Origin: Deltaproteobacteria bacterium
GTDB taxonomy: Bacteria; CG2-30-53-67
DNA length: 34,197 nucleotides
Direction: 5' to 3'
Assembly: GCA_013151235.1 (NCBI GenBank)
Contig: JAADIO010000030.1
Coordinates: 1 to 34,197, forward strand
A model generated the notes under the pieces. The model saw only the letters and a program-made list of their open reading frames with translations. It ran no database searches and had not been told where the DNA came from. Made by a program: the position numbers and the translations under genes. Positions 14,380 through 21,896 of the stretch are shown here, piece after piece. Every line of letters starts with the position of its first letter. Positions within the stretch are counted from its first letter, which is position 1.

Positions 14380-15031
14380 AGAGATCCTCCACCGTTGCAG
14401 GAATCTCGACCGGCCCGGCGGCGGAGGACTCCGCCTTCGCTTCGAGGACCAGGGATACGGCCTCCTTCATCCCGGCCTCGACCCTGTCCGCCGCCGACTC
14501 AAAGAGATGGGACGCGGCAAGGGCCGGTACGGCCACAATGAGCCCGGCCGCCGTGGTCAGCATCGCCTCCCACAACCCCCCGGCAAGCAGGGTGACATTG
14601 GTGACCCCCCCGGCCGCCTCGATGCTCATGAAGACGCGGATCATACCGGTCACGGTCCCGAGGAGGCCGAGCAGCGGGGTAATCCGGGCGAGGAGGGCAA
14701 GTCCCGGCAGGTACCGCTCCAGTCTCCCCAACTCCACCGATCCGACCCGCAGGACCGCCTCTTCGCACCGCCTGCGTCCCTCCCCGATCCGCTCCAGGGC
14801 GGTCAGGGCCACGGCGGCGACGGGACCCGGCCGGCGGCGGGCAAGTGCGGCGGCGTCATGAAACCTTCCGTCGCGGATCAGCCTCTCAAATTCTTCCCGG
14901 AAACTCCGGGCCTTCCATCCCGCACGGACATAGTGATAGAACCGGTCCAGGATCAGCGCCGTGCCGATCACCGAACAGAGGAGGAGGGGCGCCATCAGCG
15001 CCCCCCCCTTCCAGATGAACTGCCACATCAT
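14369..15031 (-). CDS. exbB: ExbB/TolQ/MotA-family proton-channel protein
   Basis: 220 residues. A hydrophobic helix at ~10-30 (APLLLCSVIGTALILDRFY) is followed by a cytoplasmic helical region (GRRRCEEAVLRVGS) and two further helices (LGLLGTVTGMIRVF and EAMLTTAAGLIVAVPALAA) that are the signature of MotA/TolQ/ExbB proteins. Two consecutive ATGs (15031, 15028) follow AAGGAG; either may start. The gene lies 24 bases after the receptor gene and overlaps exbD. Confidence 0.93.
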   Translation of the reverse strand: MMWQFIWKGGALMAPLLLCSVIGTALILDRFYHYVRAGWKARSFREEFERLIRDGRFHDAAALARRRPGPVAAVALTALERIGEGRRRCEEAVLRVGSVELGRLERYLPGLALLARITPLLGLLGTVTGMIRVFMSIEAAGGVTNVTLLAGGLWEAMLTTAAGLIVAVPALAASHLFESAADRVEAGMKEAVSLVLEAKAESSAAGPVEIPATVEDLYGV

Positions 15032-15055
15032 GATTCTCCTTACAACATTCCGCCG

Positions 15056-16960
15056 TCAGAAACGGACCTTAAGCCCGGCATAGGCGGCCCGGCCGGGAGC
15101 GCCGTATCCCCGGTTCTCTTCATATCTTTTATCGAACAGGTTCTCCACCCGAGCGAAAAGTGTATAGCGCCCCTTCACCGGGACCGAGGCCGCAAGATCG
15201 ACCACCGTGTAACCGCCGAGTCTTACGCGTTTCGACGGATAGGCGGAATAGTCCATATCGTCCCTCGGCCCGACGTAACGGAGATCCGCCGTCAACTCTC
15301 CCTTGTTTTCGAGGGTCCAGGTCGTTCCCATGCTCAGCTTGTTTCTCGCCCGCCGAAGGAGGTCCTCGTTGTTCGACTTGTCTACGGTATCGGTATAGGT
15401 ATAATCAAGGTGCAGCTCCAGGGGGGAGACCGGCCGGAAGGAACAGGAAGCCTCAATCCCTTTCGTCGCGGCACCGGAAAGGTTCCGGTATCCGGTACCG
15501 TAATCGAAGTCGATCAGGTCGATAAACCGGTTGGAGAAGTAAGTGATCCCGACACGCCCATGTCCGCCGGAAAACTCCTGTTCGAATCCCGCATCCCAGC
15601 CCCGGCTCTTCTCCGGGGAGAGCTCCGCGTTCCCGACGGGACCGAAGGAGCCGGCGGGGGCATAGAGCTGGTAGAGTGAGGGGGCCTTGAATCCGGTCCC
15701 GTAGCTCCCCTTGATCCGCAGCCCGGACCCGACACGGTAGGAGAAAGTCGCACGCCCGGTCCCGCGGCTTCCGAAGCGGCTGTGATCGTCAAGCCTCAGT
15801 CCCACGGTCGTCACGAGCCGCCCGGCCCAGCGAAAATAGTACCCGGTGGTGCGGACCGACTTTTCCGGGAATGCGCTGTCGTAGGGACCGTAGGCGCTCT
15901 CCGAGTGGTAACTGGAGTTCCCGTTTTCCCGTTCCGTTTCCAGCCCGAGGGTCAGGGTATTGTTACCGGAGAGATAGAGGTCGTGCTGCCACGAGATCTT
16001 CCGGAACGTCCCGTCGTAAGAACTTCGGCTGGAATCCGAGGGATGGGCGGCGTCCGTGCCGTTGTTGTACTTCCGGTTGCTGTCACTCACGGAGAAGTCG
16101 AGCCGCTGCTCCCAACGGCCGTCCCAGAGGGAAAGCCGGGCGCCGCTATTGAGAAAGAGCTTGCGGGCGATCGTGAAATAGTTCGGGTCATCCCCGCCCG
16201 CACCCCCGGAGTTGTCCAGGTCGGACCGGGCATTGCTGTAACGGCCCGTAAGATCGAACGAGAGATTCTCCATCGGGGACCAGCCGAACCTGCCCGATAC
16301 GGTCCGGTTCCGGTAGCCGTCATTCTCATCGTTGCCGTACCGTTCGTCCGCGGCGGAGATGCCACCGGTCTTTGTCTGGGACAGGGCCAGGGAATAATCA
16401 AGATCGTCGTTCCCCCCGGCGCTCGCGGCGGTCTCCCGGAATGTCTGGAAGGACCCCCCTTCCGCGGAGAGAGAGATGGATGGTTTCCCCTTTCCCTTCC
16501 TGGTGAAGATCTCGATCACGCCCCCCATGGCGTCGGACCCGTAGAGGGTGCTCTGCGGACCCCGGAGGATCTCGATCCGCTCGATATTGTCAACGGTCAG
16601 GTCGGAAAAATCGAAGGACCGTCTTGGAGAGACCGGATCGTTCGCCTCCACCCCGTCGATCAGAACAAGTGTATGCTCGGCGTTTGCTCCCCGGAGAAAG
16701 ACGGAGGACGTCTTCCCCATACCTCCCGACCGGACGACCTCGAGGCCGGGGACATCCCGCAGCACATCAAGGACCGTGTTCTTCCCGCTCTCCACGATCT
16801 GTTGATGCGTCAGGACGGTCACGGAGCTCCCCACCTCGTCGGCCGGGGTCAGTATCCTGTCGGCGGTCACCACCACATCTCCCAGCGGGACACCTCCTCC
16901 GGCGAAGGCGGGCGCAGCCGTTATAAAGATCAATACCATGATTGCGATATACTTCTTCAT
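15056..16960 (-). CDS. btuB: TonB-dependent outer-membrane receptor, BtuB-like (cobalamin/corrinoid)
   Basis: 634 residues. A signal peptide ends near A20 (AAPAFA|GG), followed by a TonB box (DVVVTADR, ~28-35), a plug domain (VLDVLRDVPGLEVVRSGG, LVLIDGVEANDP, IERIEILRGPQSTLYGSDAMGGVI) and a 22-strand-type barrel ending in Phe (AYAGLKVRF). The closest well-known family is BtuB. The cobalamin riboswitch directly upstream independently supports cobalamin or corrinoid uptake. AAGGAG lies about 9 bases before the ATG at 16960. It heads the btuB-exbB-exbD-tonB operon. No BtuFCD inner-membrane importer is in the window, so the rest of the pathway must lie elsewhere. Cobalt or nickel chelates are a less likely alternative substrate. 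Confidence 0.92.
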   Translation of the reverse strand: MKKYIAIMVLIFITAAPAFAGGGVPLGDVVVTADRILTPADEVGSSVTVLTHQQIVESGKNTVLDVLRDVPGLEVVRSGGMGKTSSVFLRGANAEHTLVLIDGVEANDPVSPRRSFDFSDLTVDNIERIEILRGPQSTLYGSDAMGGVIEIFTRKGKGKPSISLSAEGGSFQTFRETAASAGGNDDLDYSLALSQTKTGGISAADERYGNDENDGYRNRTVSGRFGWSPMENLSFDLTGRYSNARSDLDNSGGAGGDDPNYFTIARKLFLNSGARLSLWDGRWEQRLDFSVSDSNRKYNNGTDAAHPSDSSRSSYDGTFRKISWQHDLYLSGNNTLTLGLETERENGNSSYHSESAYGPYDSAFPEKSVRTTGYYFRWAGRLVTTVGLRLDDHSRFGSRGTGRATFSYRVGSGLRIKGSYGTGFKAPSLYQLYAPAGSFGPVGNAELSPEKSRGWDAGFEQEFSGGHGRVGITYFSNRFIDLIDFDYGTGYRNLSGAATKGIEASCSFRPVSPLELHLDYTYTDTVDKSNNEDLLRRARNKLSMGTTWTLENKGELTADLRYVGPRDDMDYSAYPSKRVRLGGYTVVDLAASVPVKGRYTLFARVENLFDKRYEENRGYGAPGRAAYAGLKVRF

Positions 16961-17009
16961 CTTACATCTCCTTCTCTCCCCCCTCGGGGATCATTGGTTT
17001 TCAACCCCT

Positions 17010-17190
17010 CCGGACCGGGTATCCTGGCTCGAGTTCATCCTACAGGCCGCGCCTTCCCGTCCGATCGACAGTGGCATGCTGCGGCGTTCGTCCCTCTCAC
17101 AGTCGCGGGGCGGCGGGAGCATCGCACTCCCTTCCCGCGGTCCGGGAGACCATGGAAAAATTACGTAATTCATAAGGCACCCGCCTTCCC
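17010..17190 (-). ncRNA. Cobalamin riboswitch (proximal, btuB leader)
   Basis: The minus strand shows the B12-element landmarks in order: GGTGCC near 17181; a hairpin region (GGGAAGGGAGTGCGATGCTCCC region); CCCGCGACTGT; GCATGCCACTGTCG; GGACGGGAAGGCGCGG; GATGAACTCGAGCCAGGATACC at about 17018-17036. It ends roughly 50 bases before the btuB start. No terminator lies between it and btuB, so control is probably at translation initiation. The exact P1 ends are approximate. Confidence 0.88.
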
Positions 17191-17257
17191 TGTATCACCT
17201 CCCTTCCCCGTCCGCCCGACCCTTCGGCCGGCTCATGACAGGCCCTTCGACATACTC

Positions 17258-17288
17258 AAAAAAAAATCCCGGGCAAAAGTGCCCGGGA
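17258..17288 (-). terminator. Intrinsic terminator between the two riboswitches
   Basis: On the minus strand TCCCGGGC and GCCCGGGA form an 8-bp GC-rich stem with a 6-base loop, followed by nine T residues. It lies about 60 bases downstream of the distal riboswitch and well upstream of btuB, which fits a transcription-terminating expression platform. Confidence 0.88.
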
Positions 17289-17344
17289 TCCCCTGATTTT
17301 ATCCTCGCAACCGCTCCCCTCCTTTACCACGGAAGGAAAAGCAC

Positions 17345-17515
17345 TCGTACCACCGGCAGGTCTTCTGGTTCCCGGATCAGCCTACTCGCCGCGCCTTCCC
17401 ATCCCGAACGAACAGTGACTTTCCTGCGGCTTTCGTCCCCGGTTACAGCGGCGGGTCCACTCCCGATTCTCACGGGATTCCCTCTCTCATCCTGCAACAG
17501 GAACCGATGGTATTC
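17345..17515 (-). ncRNA. Cobalamin riboswitch (distal)
   Basis: On the minus strand the landmarks are complete: ATACCATCGG (P1 5' side), GGGAATCCCGTGAGAATCGGGAG, GGACCCGCCGCTGTAACCGG, GCCGCAGGAAAGTCACTGTTC, GGGATGGGAAGGCGCGGC and GGAACCAGAAGACCTGCC. The 3' CCGGTGGTA pairs with the 5' ATACCATCGG. It is followed by the intrinsic terminator at 17258-17288. Confidence 0.92.
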
Positions 17516-17532
17516 TGTTTTTCTGACTATCT

Positions 17533-17561
17533 AAATTAATTGAAGCCACAGATCCTGTCAA
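17533..17561 (-). promoter_or_regulatory. Promoter of the riboswitch-btuB transcript
   Basis: On the minus strand TTGACA (17556-17561) and TAATTT (17533-17538) are separated by 17 bases. The predicted transcript start falls just before the distal cobalamin riboswitch. Confidence 0.65.
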
Positions 17562-17649
17562 GAACAATCTTCAACTTTCGTATTTTTGTATGAACTCACC
17601 GATCAGATCCGGATTACAATTATCATGTGAACCGGCATCATCCCCCTAT

Positions 17650-17829
17650 CGATATAACCGAGAGGGGACACCGGATCGACCCAAGAAGGAAGGAGTCACG
17701 GCCGACTGCATCCGGCTCAAGGATGCAAAACTCAAGAGCTCTCGGCAAGGGTCCAAGAACTGCTTTTGCGACCGGTTGAGATTCTCTTCAGGAACCGGTA
17801 AAATTCAGACACCTTTTCAGAAAAGGAGG
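17650..17829 (+). ncRNA. Candidate structured 5' leader of the TVP38-family gene (unclassified)
   Basis: The 5' region can fold as follows. CCGAGAG (17658-17664) pairs with CTCTCGG (17739-17745). Inside it GAGT (17692-17695) pairs with ACTC (17730-17733), and GCATCC (17708-17713) pairs with GGATGC (17721-17726). GACCC (17678-17682) can pair across the outer helix with GGGTC (17749-17753), forming a pseudoknot. Downstream are ACCGGTT/AACCGGT (17771-17799) and CCTTTT/AAAAGG (17812-17826), the last covering part of the Shine-Dalgarno. I could not match it to a riboswitch class I know. A small open frame here (17590-17835) is not convincing. Confidence 0.4.
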
Positions 17830-17835
17830 TTCTGA

Positions 17836-18540
17836 ATGAAAAAGGCCGGAAAAAAGAAATGGTGGATCGTTCTCTTCATTCTTGTACTGGTCGGGATCTT
17901 TCAATATTTCCACCTGGGAAGATTTCTGACACTGGCCTACCTCCAGGAATCACGGGTAAGATTCGCGGCCCTTTATACCAAACATCCATGGACCACGCTC
18001 GGCGGATATATGATTCTCTATATCCTGGTGACCGCCCTCTCCCTCCCCGGTGCGGTCGTCATGACGCTGGCCGGCGGAGGCCTCTTCGGCCTGATTGCGG
18101 GGACGGTGGTCATCTCCATCGCCAGTACCATCGGTGCAACTCTGGCCTGCATGGTTGCCCGCTTTCTCTTGCGGGACTGGGTTGAGGAACGCTTCGGCGA
18201 TAAACTGACCGCCGTCAACCGAGGAATCGAAGAGGAAGGGGCTTTCTATCTTTTCACAATGCGGCTGATCCCCGCCTTCCCTTTCTTTATGATCAACCTG
18301 GTCATGGGGCTGACGAAGATGCCGATCAAGACTTTTTTCTGGGTCTCACAGATCGGGATGCTCCCCGGAACCCTCGTCTATGTCAATGCCGGAAAAGAGC
18401 TGGCCGGAATCACTTCCTTGTCCGGAATCCTGTCGCCGGGACTCTGGATCTCCTTTGCCCTCCTCGGTCTTTTCCCCCTCCTGATGAAGAAGGGACTGGT
18501 TCTTCTTCGTACGCTCAAGGGCCGCAACACACGGGCCTGA
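17836..18540 (+). CDS. TVP38/TMEM64-family (VTT domain) inner-membrane protein
   Basis: A 234-residue polytopic protein. The SNARE-associated/VTT domain spans about 60-190, with LSLPGAVVMTLAGGGLFG and the conserved FTMRLIPAFPFFMINLVMGLT region, and a GTLVYVNAG segment near 185. Members of this wider DedA-related group are implicated in lipid scrambling or ion handling, but the bacterial TVP38 proteins have no firmly established substrate. AAAAGGAGG precedes the ATG with a 6-base gap and lies partly in a leader hairpin. It is divergent from the btuB transcript and 119 bases before the next gene, which has its own promoter. Confidence 0.88.
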   Translation: MKKAGKKKWWIVLFILVLVGIFQYFHLGRFLTLAYLQESRVRFAALYTKHPWTTLGGYMILYILVTALSLPGAVVMTLAGGGLFGLIAGTVVISIASTIGATLACMVARFLLRDWVEERFGDKLTAVNRGIEEEGAFYLFTMRLIPAFPFFMINLVMGLTKMPIKTFFWVSQIGMLPGTLVYVNAGKELAGITSLSGILSPGLWISFALLGLFPLLMKKGLVLLRTLKGRNTRA

Positions 18541-18577
18541 ACTTGCCCGAGGTCTCTTCATCAACGGTTGTTTTTTC

Positions 18578-18606
18578 TTGACATTCAATCAAACGTTTGT
18601 TTTAAT
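18578..18606 (+). promoter_or_regulatory. Promoter with embedded palindromic operator (TetR-RND operon)
   Basis: TTGACA (18578-18583) and TTTAAT (18601-18606) are 17 bases apart. The spacer contains the perfect palindrome CAAACGTTTG (18590-18599), well placed for repression by the TetR-family protein encoded 54 bases downstream. Confidence 0.65.
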
Positions 18607-18659
18607 TGCCTGCGTCATACTGAAAAACCGGATCCCTACCGAAGAAAGATGAACGATCC

Positions 18660-19298
18660 ATGAAAGCATCGAAACAGGACACAAAAGAAAAAATACTGGA
18701 TGCGGCGGAAAAGCTCTTTGCCCGTAACGGTTTTCACGCCGCATCGCTCAGAGCGATCACCGGTGAGGCAGGCGTAAACCTGGCATCCGTGAATTATCAC
18801 TTCGGTTCAAAGGATGCACTTCTCGATGCGGTATTCGAGCGTCGGCTTTCCCCGTTGAACGAGATCCGGATTCAGCGGATCGAAGCGGTCAGAGAGGCCG
18901 CCGGGAAAAAGGGCGTTCATCCATCCGTCCGGGAAACCATCCGGGCATTCATAGAGCCAACCCTCGCTCTCCGGGAAGAGGGGGCCGGTGCCGGAGAGTT
19001 CATCGCACTGGTTGGAAGAATTTTTTCCGAACCGACGGAGACGGCACGGACCATATTCATGCGGCGTATGGAACCCCTGTTCCAGCTTCTCTTCACCACA
19101 TTGAAGGAAGCCCTTCCGGACATGGCCGAGGATCTCCTCTTCTGGAAACTGCAGTTCACAATCGGAGTTTTAAGTCATGTCCTCCGCATGACCGGCAGAG
19201 GTCCGGCTCTGTCTACAGAGGTATCCCGCAATTGTGATACGAAAACGCTGACGGAATGGATGGTGACCTTCCTCACGGCCGGAATGGAGGCACCATGA
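18660..19298 (+). CDS. TetR/AcrR-family transcriptional regulator of RND efflux operon
   Basis: 212 residues. The N-terminal helix-turn-helix is at about 10-55 (KEKILDAAEKLFARNGFHAASLRAITGEAGVNLASVNYHFGSKDALLDAVF). The C-terminal ligand domain resembles the CecR/DUF1956-like group (EPTLALREEG, FIALVGRIFSEP). It probably represses its own operon through the palindrome in the promoter upstream. Its stop overlaps the ATG of the NodT-like gene by 4 bases (ATGA), tying regulator and pump into one transcript. The inducer is unknown. Confidence 0.92.
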   Translation: MKASKQDTKEKILDAAEKLFARNGFHAASLRAITGEAGVNLASVNYHFGSKDALLDAVFERRLSPLNEIRIQRIEAVREAAGKKGVHPSVRETIRAFIEPTLALREEGAGAGEFIALVGRIFSEPTETARTIFMRRMEPLFQLLFTTLKEALPDMAEDLLFWKLQFTIGVLSHVLRMTGRGPALSTEVSRNCDTKTLTEWMVTFLTAGMEAP

Positions 19299-20725
19299 AA
19301 ACAAAGGTTCTTTTTTGGATACCGGTCTTCATGATCATCGGATGTACCGTCCACCGGCCTCAGCCCGTCCCCCTTCCTGTGAATCCTCCGGAATCCTACG
19401 ATGAACCGGGGAACGCGGGACCACCGTTGCAACGGTGGTGGGAGGCCTTCGGAGACAAACGGCTGAACCGGCTGATGGAAGAGGCTTTTTCCGGCAATCT
19501 TGATCTGGCCCAAGGAGTGGCCCGTCTCGATGCGGCCCGGGCGGTTTTAAGGTCGACCTCCGCCGCACGTTTCCCCTCCCTTGATTCAAGGGGAGAGTGG
19601 AGTCGCGAAAATACCCCGGGGTTTTTCGGAAACAATACCGGCAGGAGCTATCGCCTCTCCCTCGCGGCGGCCTTCGAGGTCGATCTCTGGCGAAAAGAGG
19701 CGTCCCGGACCCGGGCCGCCGCCCTGGATGCCGCGGCCGCCCGCGAAGACCTGAAGACCCTCTATCTCACCCTCGCCTCAAACCTTGCCGACCTTTACTA
19801 TCTGGCGGCGGAACAGAAGGAGCAGCTTCAATTGACCGACAGGACGATTGCCGCCTTTGCCGACACGTCGCTCCGGGTGGAACGGCGCTACAGGGAAGGA
19901 TTGGTCCCCGCCCTCGACCTTGATCAGGCCCGGCAGAATCTGGCCGCGGTGAAGGCCGGACGTCCTCTCATTGAAAAGACCTTGAGGGAAACGGAACATG
20001 CCTTCGCTCTTCTTCTGGGGCGGTATCCTGAAGAAGACATCACCGGGGTTGTTGCCCTTCCGGAAATTCCAATGGGCTTTCCCGCGGGTCTTCCTTCCAA
20101 ACTCCTTGCTCACCGTCCCGATGTGGCAGCCGCCCTGGCCCGGGTCAAGGCAGCGGATGCCCGGACGGCGGCAGCTATTGCCGACCGGTTTCCTTCCATC
20201 AACCTTGCCGCCGACTACGGAAACTCCAGTATCGCCTTCAGCACCGGGGATATCGTCGGAAATTTCTGGAAGATCATCGGGAATGTCGCGGCACCTCTGC
20301 TGGACGGGGGCCGGCGGCGGGCGGCGGTAAAGCGGAACCGGGCTCTCTTCCGGGAAAGTCTTGCCCGCTATCAGCAGACGGTCCTGACCGCCTTCCGTGA
20401 GGTGGAGGATGCCCTCGTCCGGAACCGGACCACGGAAGAAAGGATTGCCGGACTACAGGAAAAGGTCGCGGCAAGCCGCGCCACCCTCCGTCTTTCTCTG
20501 GACCGGTATCTCGCCGGGCTTTCCGATTATCTGCCGGTTCTGACGGCACAGGCGGCAAGTTTCGATTCCCAAAGTGAACTCCTCTCCGCCCGGCGGCAGC
20601 TGATCTCCGATCGGATCACCCTGGCCCGGTCACTCGGTGGGGAGTGGATGGAAAAAGAGATGAAAGATCAAAAAACAAAAAATACAAACACAACCAAGGA
20701 CAATCCCCATGCCTCTACGAGATAA
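19295..20725 (+). CDS. NodT-family outer-membrane efflux lipoprotein
   Basis: 476 residues from the ATG at 19295, chosen over the upstream in-frame ATG at 19256 because it gives a lipoprotein signal (MKTKVLFWIPVFMIIGC, acylated Cys17) and couples to the TetR stop. The two TolC-type repeats are present: WWEAFGDKRLNRLMEEA, NLDLAQGVARLDAARA, and the second-half LLAHRPDVAAALARVKAADA and AAPLLDGGRRRAAVKRN. It forms the outer-membrane channel of a tripartite RND pump with the two genes downstream. The C-terminal ~20 residues are Lys/Thr/Asn-rich and overlap the next gene by 17 bases. Confidence 0.93.
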   Translation: MKTKVLFWIPVFMIIGCTVHRPQPVPLPVNPPESYDEPGNAGPPLQRWWEAFGDKRLNRLMEEAFSGNLDLAQGVARLDAARAVLRSTSAARFPSLDSRGEWSRENTPGFFGNNTGRSYRLSLAAAFEVDLWRKEASRTRAAALDAAAAREDLKTLYLTLASNLADLYYLAAEQKEQLQLTDRTIAAFADTSLRVERRYREGLVPALDLDQARQNLAAVKAGRPLIEKTLRETEHAFALLLGRYPEEDITGVVALPEIPMGFPAGLPSKLLAHRPDVAAALARVKAADARTAAAIADRFPSINLAADYGNSSIAFSTGDIVGNFWKIIGNVAAPLLDGGRRRAAVKRNRALFRESLARYQQTVLTAFREVEDALVRNRTTEERIAGLQEKVAASRATLRLSLDRYLAGLSDYLPVLTAQAASFDSQSELLSARRQLISDRITLARSLGGEWMEKEMKDQKTKNTNTTKDNPHASTR

Positions 20726-21896
20726 GTTCATCAAGATCGGTCTTCCCCTGTTGATCCTGCTCATCGGCTTTGCCCTGATGCGGGGTCTGATTTCCTCCCG
20801 GAAGGCGCCGGCAAAGAAGGAGTACATCAACCCCGGTGTCTTGGCAGAGGTCGTGACCGTCCATCCCGGAAAACGGCGGATCCGGATTGCAGGCAACGGA
20901 ACGGTGCAGGCGCGACGGGAGGTATCCATTATTCCCCAGGTGGGTGGCCGGGTGGTCTGGAAGTCCCCGAAACTGCTGCCCGGAGGTTTTTTCCGTAAAG
21001 GGGAGCTTCTTTTCCGGATTGAGAAGGTCGATTATCGACTGGCCGTTGACCGGGCCCGGGCGGCGCTGGCCCAGGCGGAACTCGATCTGGCCCGGGAGGA
21101 GAGTAATGCCCGGGTGGCCCGGTCCGAGTGGACAAAGATGGATCTTGCGGCAAAGGCAAAACCGACCCCCCTGATTCTCCACGAACCGCAGCTTCGACAG
21201 GCCCGGGCGACGGTCACGGCAGCAAAGGCAGGCCTGAAACAGGCCGAACTCGATCTTTCCCGGACCCGCATCACGGCCCCCTTTAACTGCCGGGTTCGCT
21301 CCGAAGAGGTCGATGTGGGGCAGGTCGTTCGTCTCGGGGAGAAGGTCGGCCTTTTGGCTGGGACCGACGAAGCGGAGATTGTCGTACCGCTTCCCCGGGA
21401 AGGACTGCGCTGGCTCAGCATTCCCGGACCCGGTTCGAAAGCCCCGGGATCCAAAGCAGTCATCCGGTTTTCCGAAGGGAAGGACCTTCTTTCCCTGGTA
21501 GGGAGGATTGTCCGCTCTCTCGGAGAGGTCGATCCCGAGGGGAGGATGGCCCGGGTGGTAATCGCAGTCAATGATCCCTATCACCTGAAGGCTCCTACCG
21601 GCAATGTCGCCGCCGATCTGCTCCTGGGGATGTTCGTAGACGTAACCATGGAAGGACGGACTCTTTCGAAGGTCTTTGTCCTGCCCCGCAAGGCCCTTCG
21701 TGATCAGGGAACGGTCTGGCTCGCGGGGCAGGGGGATCAACTGACGATCCGGAAAGTGGATGTGGTTCGGAAGGAACGGGAGAAGGTCATGATCGACCGG
21801 GGACTGCAGGATGGGGATCGGGTTGTCCTGACGGCCCTCTCCGGAGTCGTCGAGGGGATGAAGCTGCGACTCCGGGAGACGGGGGTTGCACCATGA
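20709..21896 (+). CDS. RND efflux periplasmic adaptor (membrane-fusion protein)
   Basis: 395 residues. An N-terminal membrane anchor (IGLPLLILLIGFALMRG) is followed by a split lipoyl domain (EVSIIPQVGGRVVWKS ... LSRTRITAPFNCRVRSEEVDVGQVV), an alpha-hairpin at ~105-190 and a beta-barrel/membrane-proximal region. It bridges the RND pump and the NodT channel. It overlaps nodT-like by 17 bases and the pump gene by 4 (ATGA). Confidence 0.93.
   Translation: MPLRDKFIKIGLPLLILLIGFALMRGLISSRKAPAKKEYINPGVLAEVVTVHPGKRRIRIAGNGTVQARREVSIIPQVGGRVVWKSPKLLPGGFFRKGELLFRIEKVDYRLAVDRARAALAQAELDLAREESNARVARSEWTKMDLAAKAKPTPLILHEPQLRQARATVTAAKAGLKQAELDLSRTRITAPFNCRVRSEEVDVGQVVRLGEKVGLLAGTDEAEIVVPLPREGLRWLSIPGPGSKAPGSKAVIRFSEGKDLLSLVGRIVRSLGEVDPEGRMARVVIAVNDPYHLKAPTGNVAADLLLGMFVDVTMEGRTLSKVFVLPRKALRDQGTVWLAGQGDQLTIRKVDVVRKEREKVMIDRGLQDGDRVVLTALSGVVEGMKLRLRETGVAP

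Noticed and set aside
14273-15679. 468-codon + strand open frame opposite exbB and the btuB 3' end
   Set aside because: Antisense to the exbB-btuB genes, which have conserved motifs and couplings.
17590-17835. 81-codon + strand frame before the TVP38 gene
   Set aside because: No ribosome binding site, no domain, and it coincides with the structured leader ending in the real gene's Shine-Dalgarno.
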